24,565 bases of DNA from Nitrospirales bacterium (GCA_029261305.1 JAJDBO010000338.1:1-24565); one strand, 5' to 3'; counted from the stretch's first letter, positions 1 through 7,374 are shown. Numbers and translations are program-made. Notes: a model not told the origin generated them from the letters alone.

Positions 1-796
1 CGTTCCAAAAGAAAGTTCCATCTTTTTTGTAATTTCTCAACTCCGCCTTGGCTTCAGTGCCATGCCGAATGGCTTTGCGAATATCGTCCAAACCCGGTTG
101 ATCGTGGTCTTCCCCTTGAAGGAAACGGCAGTTTTTCCCAAGCACTTCATCTTTGGAATAGCCCGTAATTTTTTCAAAAGCGGTATTGCAATAGACAGTA
201 GGCATATCTGGCTGGCGAGCATTGGCAATGAGAATGCCGTTGGTCGCGGAGTCAATAGATCGGTCTCGCAACGCCAATTCCTCTTCATGCAATCTTTGTT
301 CGCGAATATGACGTCGCAATTCCATGAGCGCCATGGTTTGTCGGGCTAATCTGCTTAAGGCTTCCTGCTGTTCCAACGTTAGATCTCTAGGAACTTGATC
401 AATGACACAGAGCGTGCCTAAGGGTAAACCGTCAGCTGTTCGTAAGGGAGCGCCAGCATAAAACCGGATGAAAGGCTTGGCGGTGACTAAAGGATTATCA
501 GAAAATCGATCATCGGCCAATGCATCACGGACAACCATGAGGTCTGGCTCGAGGATAGCATGGGCACAGAAGGCGATGTTGCGAGGGGTTTCCGTTGTAT
601 CAAGTCCGCAAGCAGATTTGAACCATTGCCGTGTGGGGTCGATCAGACTGATGAGGGCAATGGGCGTTTGACAAATAGCCGAGGCCAGCTTTGTGAGGTC
701 ATCAAAGTTTTCCTCAGGCAGGGTGTCCAGTATGTTGTAAGTATTAAGTGCGGCCAGGCGTTCTGGTTCGTTTTCCGGAATAGGAGCTGCTTTCAT
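1..796 (-). CDS. GAF-LOV photosensor protein, 3' end outside window
   Basis: Reading leftward from ATG at 796 gives 265 codons with no stop, so the C-terminal output module lies beyond the window. A GAGAGG ribosome site precedes the start. Residues about 20-165 form a GAF domain of the kind common at the front of bacterial sensor kinases; it is clearly paralogous to the front of the kinase at 17664-20120. Residues about 185 to the edge form a PAS fold of the LOV class: the signature GKNCRFLQ at 220-227 carries the flavin-adduct cysteine C223, and the later NYKKDG and FFWN segments supply the usual flavin-contacting Asn residues. In known LOV proteins this cysteine forms a blue-light-driven adduct with FMN. 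The output could be a histidine kinase or a GGDEF/EAL module; that cannot be seen. The LOV call is strong from the motif, light sensing is inferred. Confidence 0.9.
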   Translation of the reverse strand, partial: MKAAPIPENEPERLAALNTYNILDTLPEENFDDLTKLASAICQTPIALISLIDPTRQWFKSACGLDTTETPRNIAFCAHAILEPDLMVVRDALADDRFSDNPLVTAKPFIRFYAGAPLRTADGLPLGTLCVIDQVPRDLTLEQQEALSRLARQTMALMELRRHIREQRLHEEELALRDRSIDSATNGILIANARQPDMPTVYCNTAFEKITGYSKDEVLGKNCRFLQGEDHDQPGLDDIRKAIRHGTEAKAELRNYKKDGTFFWN

Positions 797-874
797 ACGG
801 TGATGAGACCTCTCAATGTGTGTTGTCTGGATGGTGTCCCATTCTGAACCTCTTTGCCAATGCATTTCTCGTCA

Positions 875-1753
875 TCATTTTAAGGACACGCTGTGGTCTG
901 CATTGAATCCTTCCTGGCTGATTCCAACTCGGTCGGCATCGCGAAAAACTTCTTTAAAGATATCCACGACTTCGTAAAACTTTTCTAACGTGTTCCATTC
1001 ATGAAAGCCTGTGTCAGTCAATAGTTGAGGAAGCGCGGTGCGTTGCGTGCGTTTGCCTTCAGGGCTTCCGTCACCAAGCAAATAATGATCCAGGATAACA
1101 CGATCGCTGCTGGCTTCTAAGTCTATCGCAAACTGCCAAGGATCGCGTAGCGGTAGCAAGGGACTCACTGTGGCGACAGTGTGGAGCCCGGCGTTCCGTA
1201 AAGTTTGAAGGGCCTTGATACGAGACTCTGGAGTGTACGCATGACGAGGAAAGGGGTGAGGTAATGTGGGCTGATCTGTTTCAACGGTGATGTTGATCTG
1301 CAATTGGCACTGTCTGTGAATTTCTTCCAATATCGGAAGGTCATCAATAATCAGCGGCGTATGCGTCTGGATCACCAACGAATCTGGTGGCCGCGTGATC
1401 ATGTCTTCCAAGAGCCGTCGTGTGCGATGCGTCGTCCGTTCCTGTGGTGGATAGGGTTCCGTGACGCTCGACATAAAAATGTGAAGGGGTTTGGCTTCGC
1501 CAGATTTAGGATTTTTCAAGCGATCGTATTGTGCGCGGTAGGCTTCGAGGGCTCCTTCCTTTACATCTAGAAAACTTCCCCACCGACGACCCTGTACATG
1601 AAACGAATTCCACTGCGCATAGCAGTACAATCCGCACAGCGTATTCCCAAGTGCGCACCCACGATAGAGATTAATCGAGTGAGTAAACCCTTCTCCCAGG
1701 AATCCTCCAGTAGGATTGAGAATCGTTCGGCATGGAATATCTTGGACCTTCAT
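875..1753 (-). CDS. SPL-like radical SAM protein with atypical cysteine spacing
   Basis: The 292-residue product resembles the spore photoproduct lyase / Rv2578c-like branch of radical SAM enzymes (COG1533 type). The N-terminal INLYRGC...CYAQW block is the iron-sulfur site. Its cysteines are C33, C40 and C44, spaced CX6CX3C rather than the classic CX3CX2C; the spacing was checked on the nucleotides. Further conserved-looking blocks are FMSSVTEPY near residue 93-101, VIQTHTP, ITVETD and the TVSPLLPL strand, consistent with a TIM-barrel radical SAM fold. It would use a 4Fe-4S cluster to cleave S-adenosylmethionine; the substrate is unknown, and DNA photoproduct repair should not be assumed from the family name. 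No strong ribosome site is seen before the chosen ATG. The stop lies 78 bases before the LOV gene on the same strand, so the two may be co-transcribed. Confidence 0.85.
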   Translation of the reverse strand: MKVQDIPCRTILNPTGGFLGEGFTHSINLYRGCALGNTLCGLYCYAQWNSFHVQGRRWGSFLDVKEGALEAYRAQYDRLKNPKSGEAKPLHIFMSSVTEPYPPQERTTHRTRRLLEDMITRPPDSLVIQTHTPLIIDDLPILEEIHRQCQLQINITVETDQPTLPHPFPRHAYTPESRIKALQTLRNAGLHTVATVSPLLPLRDPWQFAIDLEASSDRVILDHYLLGDGSPEGKRTQRTALPQLLTDTGFHEWNTLEKFYEVVDIFKEVFRDADRVGISQEGFNADHSVSLK

Positions 1754-1794
1754 GTTTGGTCAGATGCTAGGGGAATAGTACCTTTTCGCGATTG

Positions 1795-2268
1795 TTATTG
1801 AAGAACCGCGGCGAGAAGATTGCTGACTGTTTCCCCGCCGTTTGTTTTCACGTAGTTCAGGATAACTGGCACGAATTGGTTGACCATTTCTGGCGAGAGT
1901 CCGAGTTGGGAAAACGAACTGGCGAGGCTGGCCAATCCTTCAAGACTACTCCCGCCACCGCCAAACATCGATGTCGCCCCACCAAGCATTCCACCCATGT
2001 TCGTCTCTTGCTTCGGGGCTGCATCCAAAAGCCCATTCATGTCGGGCACGGTATTGGAGACCTGGGAGAATTCTTGCGGGGTGAGTTTCTCTTTTGCGAG
2101 ATTGAAAATGGACCCGGCTCCGCCTTGTGCTTGTGGTTCTGTGACCCCAAGTTGTTGGGTGAGAAGACTGATAAGGCTGGTATCTTTGGCGAATAGAGCC
2201 GTATTGCTGAAAAAGAGCATGAATGACGCCAATAACATTGTGGTGAAACTAAACCGAAGTCTCGACAT
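1795..2268 (-). CDS. Exported DUF2780 (VcgC/VcgE-like) protein
   Basis: A 157-residue protein with a clear signal peptide (about residues 1-27, cleavage after ALFA). The mature part is short, rich in Gly, Ser, Leu and Met, and matches the DUF2780 pattern: a LISLLTQQLGVT start, a GGAGSIFNLAK segment, a low-complexity MFGGGG linker, and a helical end with LASSFSQLGLSPEMV and a final VSNLLAAVL. A textbook GGAGG ribosome site sits about 7 bases before the ATG. The function of this family is not known; export to the periplasm or beyond is the only supported localisation. It is divergent from the gene starting at 2379, so promoters for both should lie in 2269-2378. Confidence 0.8.
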   Translation of the reverse strand: MSRLRFSFTTMLLASFMLFFSNTALFAKDTSLISLLTQQLGVTEPQAQGGAGSIFNLAKEKLTPQEFSQVSNTVPDMNGLLDAAPKQETNMGGMLGGATSMFGGGGSSLEGLASLASSFSQLGLSPEMVNQFVPVILNYVKTNGGETVSNLLAAVLQ

Positions 2269-2378
2269 CGTGTGCCTCCGTTTTTTTATAAGATTAAGTT
2301 GGCCAAAGCTATCCCAAGCTCTTACAAGAGAGTACCATATTTAAAGAGAAGAAATTGTGAATTCAAATGGAGAGAGAT

Positions 2379-2882
2379 ATGAAACTAGTAAATGGTTGCG
2401 CGTTGTTGGCCCTTTTTATTCTGGTCTCTGGGTTGGTCATTCCGGTGGCTGACGCCTCTCAACTTGGAGGCGAGCGTGGGCAGAGTGTATCGGTCTCAGG
2501 ATGCTCTGAGAATCTTGTGCATCTTGAGGATGAAATGGAGGGTCTTCTGAAATCGGTGCACGTCAAAGAATTCCGAGAAACGATGCGGCGTTCCTTAAAA
2601 GCTTCGATCCCAGAGGCTGTTAGCCATATTGACGGGCTCAAACAAGAAATCGACTCTCTGCAACGTGAGATACAACATCAAGTTCGTGTGGAAAAAAGCG
2701 CAGAATTTATTCTTCGTGATATCACCAAGACCTCTGAGGGTCCGTTCAAGCCTTGTCGGAGAACGGAAGTGGGTGGATATTGTGAAACGCTTGAACGGTA
2801 CTACATGGCCAAGGCCGCAAACCTGGCGAACTTTGGATTTCTCGAAGCGCTAGAATGTCATCAGGAAAACGGAAAATATTGA
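2379..2882 (+). CDS. Small exported cysteine-containing protein, unknown function
   Basis: I do not recognise this family. The start is placed at the ATG at 2379 because GGAGAGA at 2369-2375 is a good ribosome site for it; a farther ATG at 2367 lacks one. The 167-residue product opens with a signal peptide (hydrophobic residues 7-23, probable cleavage after ADA at 26). The mature chain has exactly four cysteines (42, 126, 135, 160), enough for two disulfides after export, and a heptad-like helical stretch around 84-112 that could be a coiled coil. No catalytic motif is visible. It lies 216 bases before the nuclease-fold gene and on the same strand, so membership of the same transcript is possible but not shown. 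Confidence 0.7.
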   Translation: MKLVNGCALLALFILVSGLVIPVADASQLGGERGQSVSVSGCSENLVHLEDEMEGLLKSVHVKEFRETMRRSLKASIPEAVSHIDGLKQEIDSLQREIQHQVRVEKSAEFILRDITKTSEGPFKPCRRTEVGGYCETLERYYMAKAANLANFGFLEALECHQENGKY

Positions 2883-3098
2883 AAAGTGCCAAAAAATACC
2901 TAAATTAATTTACCTATTTCCCGCGTTGCTTTCTTACCTCATTTTTTCGACAATTCTATGGTGGTTGTCTGGCTTGACACCCTCAGGTTTGAATGCCAGT
3001 GTACTGTCCCTAAGAGAAGACGAGAGGCAATGGCTCTTGGACTTCAATGCAGTGTCCAAGTCTGTTGTGTGCTGAGCAATAATTGAGGAGGATTGGCA

Positions 3099-3938
3099 AT
3101 GGCCAAAGCGTTTTCCGTGGCATCTTGGAATATTGAGCATTTTGGGGCGTTGGACGCCAAGAAAGAAAAGCCGAAGAAGGCATTTGAGCCAATCTTCGGA
3201 TTTTTGAATGCCAACGAAGCCGACATCATGGCCATTTATGAAGTGCGTAGCCATGTCGTGTTTCGTCCCTTAATTGAAGCCTTTCCGAATCATCAATTTC
3301 ATATTACCGAAGGCCCTCAATCCCAAGAAATTCTCGTTGGTGTGCGTCGGACGCTCAGCGCCTTCGTGACACAGAAGTTGACCTTCAAGTCAGGGCAACC
3401 GGCGTTGCGTCCTGGAGTGTTGGTGACGCCTCATATCGATGGCCAGTTTTATCCAACCCTGTTTCTTCATTTGAAGAGCATGCCTGATCCGAAAGGTTTT
3501 GGGTTGCGGGATGACATGATGCGACGCGCCTTGGACTTTCGGAAGATCTTAAATGAGCGATCTGCAGATGGGCTGGCCAACTATATTTTCGCTGGAGATT
3601 TGAATACCATGGGGTTTGATTACATTCGAAAAATCAAAGACATTTCCGGTGAGGAAGAAATTAAAGAGCTAGGGCGTCGTGGGAAATACCGGGACATGGT
3701 GGTCTTGGAAAAAAATCATTCTGCCACCTATGCGAATATTAGTCCATCCAATGTTGAGACGACCAGTAACTTGGATCAGGTGGTTGCCGCGAAACATTTG
3801 ATCTTCAAGCAATTTGGCGGAAAACCTGTTGATGTCCGAGGGTGGCCCCAAGAGCAGACCCTGACCAAACGAAAAGCCTGGATCAACGCGCATTCCGATC
3901 ACGCGTTGTTATATTTTGAAGTCCAAAAAGTGTCTTGA
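3099..3938 (+). CDS. Endonuclease/exonuclease/phosphatase-family hydrolase
   Basis: A 279-residue protein of the EEP (DNase I / exonuclease III-like) superfamily, which cleaves phosphodiester or phosphoester bonds with divalent metal. The family landmarks occur in order: WNIEHF at 10-15 (metal-contacting N11), the acidic IYEVRS with E48, the LHLKS strand with H124, GDLNT with D167 and N169, LDQV with D226, and the C-terminal SDH at 266-268. All catalytic positions expected for the fold are present, so it is probably active. No signal peptide is seen. GAGGAGG at 3085-3091 places translation at the ATG at 3099 rather than the nearby upstream TTG. Its stop is three bases before the next ATG, which suggests coupled translation with the exported protein that follows. 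The substrate (DNA, RNA, inositol phosphate or other) cannot be told. Confidence 0.88.
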   Translation: MAKAFSVASWNIEHFGALDAKKEKPKKAFEPIFGFLNANEADIMAIYEVRSHVVFRPLIEAFPNHQFHITEGPQSQEILVGVRRTLSAFVTQKLTFKSGQPALRPGVLVTPHIDGQFYPTLFLHLKSMPDPKGFGLRDDMMRRALDFRKILNERSADGLANYIFAGDLNTMGFDYIRKIKDISGEEEIKELGRRGKYRDMVVLEKNHSATYANISPSNVETTSNLDQVVAAKHLIFKQFGGKPVDVRGWPQEQTLTKRKAWINAHSDHALLYFEVQKVS

Positions 3939-3941
3939 GGC

Positions 3942-5378
3942 ATGGAGGCAGGGTCAAGTTCAAAGCGTCGTGCTTCTGGTAGAGGATCTTTCGGGCACCT
4001 TCTCTTGGTGGTAATTAGCCTCTTGTGGGTCCCTGCAATTTTGTTTGGAAAGACCGACACTTCCACTGCTCAACAGTCTTCGGATCCTCCGGCCACGCAG
4101 ACCTTTGAAACCCTTCAACCTGCGCCGGCGAAAACCCTGTTGCCTGCCGAATTGTTCAAAAGCGATCATCACGACATAGGAGGGGAAAGTCTCCCGGATG
4201 GATGGTGGTATCGCTATACCCTAGATTCTCCATTCGGAAAATTCGACGTGTTAGGCGAGGACATGCTTCGCATTCGCGTTCATGAAGTGCAGGCATTAGC
4301 GAAGATTGACCATGACATGAGTCAACCGGTCGCCTTTGGATATGGTGTGCTGGATACCGTGATCAGTCCCTTTAAATTTCTTTGGTCGCTGATCACTGAA
4401 CCCAAAGAGACGTTGACGGGAGTGCCCAAAGGTATGAAGCGGGTGGGAACAAGAATTGGAGAGATGGTGACCGGAGAACGTGGAAATTTGGACGGGGGGG
4501 AAGGTTCTGAACTGATCGGATATGCTGGAGTGAAACGAACAGTGGCCGCTGCTGCTGGGGTGAATGTGTATTCCTCCAATATCGCGCTCCAGGAACAGCT
4601 CGATCGCATTGCGGTTGCAGGATATTCCGGTGGGGTGGGATCGCGTATCGCCATGATTCCGGTGAGTGGCCCCGTGGGCCTTGCTTTGACCACCACCTCG
4701 TTTAGTCGAGCCATGAACGAAATGTTGTTGGAATATGCCCCCGAGGATTTGCGAGGAATCAATCGCGAGATTCTTGAAACTATTGGCGTGCGAAAGGAGA
4801 TTCGCGAGGCGTTTCTTGAGCATCCATGGTACTCCCCACGACATGAAACCATTCTGGTTCAAGCGCTTAATGAGATGAAGGGCGTGGATGATCGAAGTTT
4901 AGCTCTGCAAGTGGCGATGAAGGTGGAATCAGAAGAAGAAGCCTTGTTTATGCAACGCCTCATAGAAATGTTCGCGAGTTATCATCAAACCGTGGTTCCA
5001 CTAGGGGAATTTATTTTGATCGATGACCACCTGTTGGTAGGCTATACCACGGATCACACGTTGATTTCCGCGTTGCCTCTGGCGCATGTGGCGTGGACGC
5101 AAGAGGTGGCCAGCGCTGTGGATACGGTCGTCCGTTGGCACTCGCGCTCGCATCCCATTCGTCGTGTAGAATTATGGGCATCAGGAGAACTTACCCCTCG
5201 AGCCCAAAAGGAGTTGACGAACCGAGGCGTCATGCTATTTCAGAAGAAGAGGGAACGCCTGTTGCCATCGGTTCTTCCTGAACCATTGGCGATATCGAAC
5301 AAAGTGAAGGCGGTTGCGGAATCAGAAATTGATACACCGGAAAAAACGGTGTCTGACAAAGACCTGGACAAGAAATAA
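3942..5378 (+). CDS. Large exported or membrane-anchored protein of unknown function
   Basis: I do not recognise the family. The 478-residue product starts three bases after the upstream nuclease-fold gene ends. A basic segment (KRR, R) precedes a hydrophobic stretch at about 18-36, giving either a signal peptide or a single N-terminal anchor. A Pro/Thr/Gln-rich linker follows, then a globular region. Visible features are a hydrophobic stretch in the first third (DTVISPFKFLWSLI), a run of Gly-rich segments (GYAGVKRTVAAAAG, GYSGGVGSR), a long helical central region, and a C-terminal part with VELWASGELTPRAQKEL. The tail is charged and rich in Lys, Glu and Asp. No enzyme motif is evident. Tight spacing to both neighbours argues for an operon with the EEP-fold hydrolase and the Rap1a-like protein. 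Confidence 0.75.
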   Translation: MEAGSSSKRRASGRGSFGHLLLVVISLLWVPAILFGKTDTSTAQQSSDPPATQTFETLQPAPAKTLLPAELFKSDHHDIGGESLPDGWWYRYTLDSPFGKFDVLGEDMLRIRVHEVQALAKIDHDMSQPVAFGYGVLDTVISPFKFLWSLITEPKETLTGVPKGMKRVGTRIGEMVTGERGNLDGGEGSELIGYAGVKRTVAAAAGVNVYSSNIALQEQLDRIAVAGYSGGVGSRIAMIPVSGPVGLALTTTSFSRAMNEMLLEYAPEDLRGINREILETIGVRKEIREAFLEHPWYSPRHETILVQALNEMKGVDDRSLALQVAMKVESEEEALFMQRLIEMFASYHQTVVPLGEFILIDDHLLVGYTTDHTLISALPLAHVAWTQEVASAVDTVVRWHSRSHPIRRVELWASGELTPRAQKELTNRGVMLFQKKRERLLPSVLPEPLAISNKVKAVAESEIDTPEKTVSDKDLDKK

Positions 5379-5481
5379 TCCAAGGATATGGACGGTGAAT
5401 GACATCATGAATCTCAAAGTCTTAACACTAGAGCCCTTTTCCTGTCTCTGTCTTCTCTCCCCGAGGGGGACGAGGAGAATA

Positions 5482-5859
5482 ATGAGCATGTGTGTCACCC
5501 TGCTGATTTTGGTAGGGATGTGGAGCCCCGTTCATGCTCGGGATTTGGTTCAGCCCGCGTTATCGATTGAAGGCATGACTCAAGAACAGCAACGCGTGTA
5601 TCTCGATGGATTGGCAGATGGTTTTCAAATCATTAATGCCAAACTTCAGAGGAAGGGACAGCAACCGATATATTGCATACCGGAAAAAGTGGTCATTCTT
5701 GGCCGAGATCTGTTGGAATTTGCGGCAGAGGATTTACAAGGACCACAAGAGGATTTATCCATTGCTGTCTCAGGTCTCCTCGGGCTCATCGAACGCTATC
5801 CATGCACAAAGGAAAATGAAGAAGCCTCGCCTCCTACCAAAAAACCTGCTCCGAAATAA
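5482..5859 (+). CDS. Exported Rap1a/Tai-like domain protein
   Basis: A 125-residue product when started at the ATG at 5482, which follows GAGGAG at 5472-5477; an in-frame ATG at 5407, only 28 bases after the previous gene, is an alternative. A signal peptide ends near PVHA (residue 19). The mature part resembles the Rap1a/Tai fold known from immunity proteins of type VI amidase effectors but also found widely in unrelated exported proteins: a YLDGLADG helix, a cysteine followed by proline (C65-I-P), a helix ending in GPQEDL, and a closing RYPC with C108. The two cysteines are the pair that forms the family's disulfide. The tail is a short Lys/Pro-rich stretch. An immunity role is not implied here, because no amidase or type VI component is in the window. 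Confidence 0.65.
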   Translation: MSMCVTLLILVGMWSPVHARDLVQPALSIEGMTQEQQRVYLDGLADGFQIINAKLQRKGQQPIYCIPEKVVILGRDLLEFAAEDLQGPQEDLSIAVSGLLGLIERYPCTKENEEASPPTKKPAPK

Positions 5860-5950
5860 AACAGAGTTATGTCTTTGTCAAATCAAAGCCTGGAGTTTGG
5901 CGGGAGACATAGTGGCTCCTCGACAATCATTCTGTCCAAGGACAACTGAG

Positions 5951-6703
5951 TTAATCCCCATCTTGAATGGGTACTTGCGGCGAGAGTTGTTTCACCAAGG
6001 CAATGTTTTTCAAACAATCGGTTTTGCGGGAATAGCATTCTGAGGATGTGGCAAGAATAATGTGCTTCTCGGCGCAAAGCCGCCATCGATATTGATTTTT
6101 GGGATCTTGGTACACTTCAAATCTTGGTTTGGTTTTTGAAGCCGATACCGGAAAAGCTACCACATGCTTCATGCGACGCATGAAGGCCGCAATCAATGTA
6201 CTCTTTTTTTTAGCACTGAGTATTACTAATCCTGGATACTTTTCGAGGCGTTCGAGCAAATAACTCACTTCCTGATTCGCATACCGATCGTGACTGTCTT
6301 TGATTGCCGTATGTTTGCCAAACAAAGCATCAGCCTCATCAAAAAATAATATCCAGCCTCGTTTGGCACCCGTGTCAAACACGCGGGCAAGGTTTTTCTC
6401 TGTTTCCCCGATGTAGCGACTTTTCAATTGTGTGATATTCGCGGTGATGAGTTTGGTGTGAAGTTCTTTGGCCAACATCTCAGCGGCCAGGGTTCTTCCT
6501 GTTCCATTTGAACCGGCAAAGAGCACTGCAAATCCATGGGTTTTTACGGCTCGACATCCCACACTTTGCTTGACATACATACTTTGAGCTTCACGAGCGA
6601 CGGTTTGAAGTGCCGTTTTCTGGCTGGACGACAAGGTTACGGAATCCCAGGTGGTGGTAGGAGTCAAGGTGTGAAACAGGGCGGGTGTTCGTGAGATGGC
6701 CAT
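5951..6703 (-). CDS. AAA+ ATPase core fused to a DUF1508 domain, altered ATP site
   Basis: A 250-residue two-domain protein. Residues about 15-187 match the AAA family typified by RYIGETEKNLARVF (96-109), a Walker B FFDEAD (120-125) and a YANQEVSYLL helix. The Walker A loop reads GSNGTGRT (64-71), so the invariant lysine is arginine (R70; codon AGA confirmed). The sensor-1 asparagine of the usual ILATN strand is replaced: ILSAK (161-165). The arginine-finger pair in FMRRM (R176, R177) is kept. Right after the last core strand, where the helical lid normally begins, residues about 194-245 form a DUF1508 (YegP-like) domain with FEVYQD, YRWRL and SSECYSRKTDC. The lid is therefore missing. ATP binding may persist but hydrolysis is doubtful; a scaffold or regulator is more likely than an unfoldase. 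An AGGAAGG site lies about 13 bases before the ATG. Confidence 0.85.
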   Translation of the reverse strand: MAISRTPALFHTLTPTTTWDSVTLSSSQKTALQTVAREAQSMYVKQSVGCRAVKTHGFAVLFAGSNGTGRTLAAEMLAKELHTKLITANITQLKSRYIGETEKNLARVFDTGAKRGWILFFDEADALFGKHTAIKDSHDRYANQEVSYLLERLEKYPGLVILSAKKKSTLIAAFMRRMKHVVAFPVSASKTKPRFEVYQDPKNQYRWRLCAEKHIILATSSECYSRKTDCLKNIALVKQLSPQVPIQDGD

Positions 6704-7059
6704 AACAACGGGTTTCCTTCCTTGGAATTATTAAGAAGCCTTAATGGCTCCTACTTTTCTCACAAAGACACTGGAGTTTCAATGTTGGAAATGTTCGTGT
6801 TGAATGTTGAGATTCGGATATTATCGGGCGTGGGCATATTTAGATTAGGGAAGGTATTTCCCAGTGATTGTTTGGTTGGTGAGAAAGGAATGGGCGGGGG
6901 GGGCTGCCGAGAAGACTTGGGGTTCCGGAGGGGGAAAGGCTTTGTCCTTTCCCCTCCGCAGTTGTAAAAAATCTGGCTTTGTCAAATGGCGTATGTCTAC
7001 GAACAGTCCGGCATGGCGAACAAAAATTCTTCTATGGTGACTATTCCATTCTCGACGGT
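6704..7059. other. Non-coding stretch with G-rich tracts and hairpin
   Basis: About 355 bases between the start of the AAA-DUF1508 gene and the amber codon of the SnoaL-like gene. The left part should hold the promoter of the leftward AAA gene, though I see no convincing hexamers. The right part, 6997-7059, reads as the lost tail of the SnoaL-like gene. The middle contains an eight-G run at 6896-6903, further G runs and a perfect-but-for-one-bulge hairpin. An 81-codon reading frame starting with TTG at 6722 has no ribosome site or recognisable product and I do not call it. Confidence 0.6.
6926..6958. repeat. Strong inverted repeat (hairpin), not followed by a T tract
   Basis: CGGAGGGGGAAAGG at 6926-6939 pairs with CCTTTCCCCTCCG at 6946-6958 around the six-base loop CTTTGT, with one bulged G: 13 base pairs, mostly G-C. 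Neither strand has the T run that an intrinsic terminator would need (an A run lies 8 bases to the right but would serve neither flanking gene as U tract in the right place). It may be a REP-like palindrome, an RNA 3' end protector or a factor-dependent stop. Confidence 0.6.
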
Positions 7060-7374
7060 CTAGAGGCCGACTTCTTCCATCGTCATTCGTTGGCCAGTGT
7101 GTTTTGGCGTAACATCATATTTGAGTAAGAGAGCAAAACGGTCACCATTGGGGAAAGGCCCACGGATTTCTCCTCCGTGGACTTCGTGATTTTCCGTCCA
7201 CCATTTGTTTTTTTCCTTAATGGCCTCGATCCCCTTTTGAGTTTGGTCCATGCCGGGCATGCTGAAGGCTTCCACGCTGACAATATCCTGGCTATAGAAC
7301 TTCTCAATGGCTTCGAGGTTTTTACCTTGTTGGCAGAGTGTGACAATTTCTTTTCCAATTTCCATGGGTGACAT
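7060..7374 (-). CDS. SnoaL-like (NTF2 fold) protein cut short by in-frame amber
   Basis: Started at the ATG at 7374, five bases after AAAGGAG, the frame runs 104 codons to TAG at 7062-7060. The product belongs to the small SnoaL-like/NTF2-fold family with IGKEIVTLCQQGKNLEAI, the strand ending in IVSVEA, then GIEAIKEKNKWW and NHEVHGGEIRGP, then KYDVTPKHTGQRM. In relatives the next strand reads EE-x-x-LYTV-x-(D/N)GKIVREEFFY. Here the stop replaces the tyrosine, and beyond it the same frame continues TVENG, then EEFLFAM and ends at TAG 6999-6997, 20 codons later. The last beta strands, which close the fold, are therefore missing. Either a recent nonsense mutation, a sequence error, or readthrough. 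The family's functions vary; none is assigned. Confidence 0.75.
   Translation of the reverse strand: MSPMEIGKEIVTLCQQGKNLEAIEKFYSQDIVSVEAFSMPGMDQTQKGIEAIKEKNKWWTENHEVHGGEIRGPFPNGDRFALLLKYDVTPKHTGQRMTMEEVGL

Noticed and set aside
2974..3002. Sigma-70 promoter with TTGACA upstream of the EEP-fold gene
   Set aside because: The hexamer at 2974-2979 is perfect but the expected second hexamer 17 bases on reads CAGTGT, a poor match.
5482..5859. Type VI secretion immunity gene
   Set aside because: The Rap1a/Tai-like fold is there, but no amidase effector or secretion component is nearby, and the fold occurs in many unrelated exported proteins.
5951..6703. Part of a contractile injection system
   Set aside because: The AAA core is related to ATPases found in such clusters, but no sheath, tube, baseplate or spike gene is in the window.
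6926..6958. Intrinsic terminator
   Set aside because: The stem is strong but no T tract follows on either strand.
6722..6967. 81-codon frame across the G-rich hairpin region
   Set aside because: TTG start without a ribosome site, composition driven by G runs, frame covers the hairpin.
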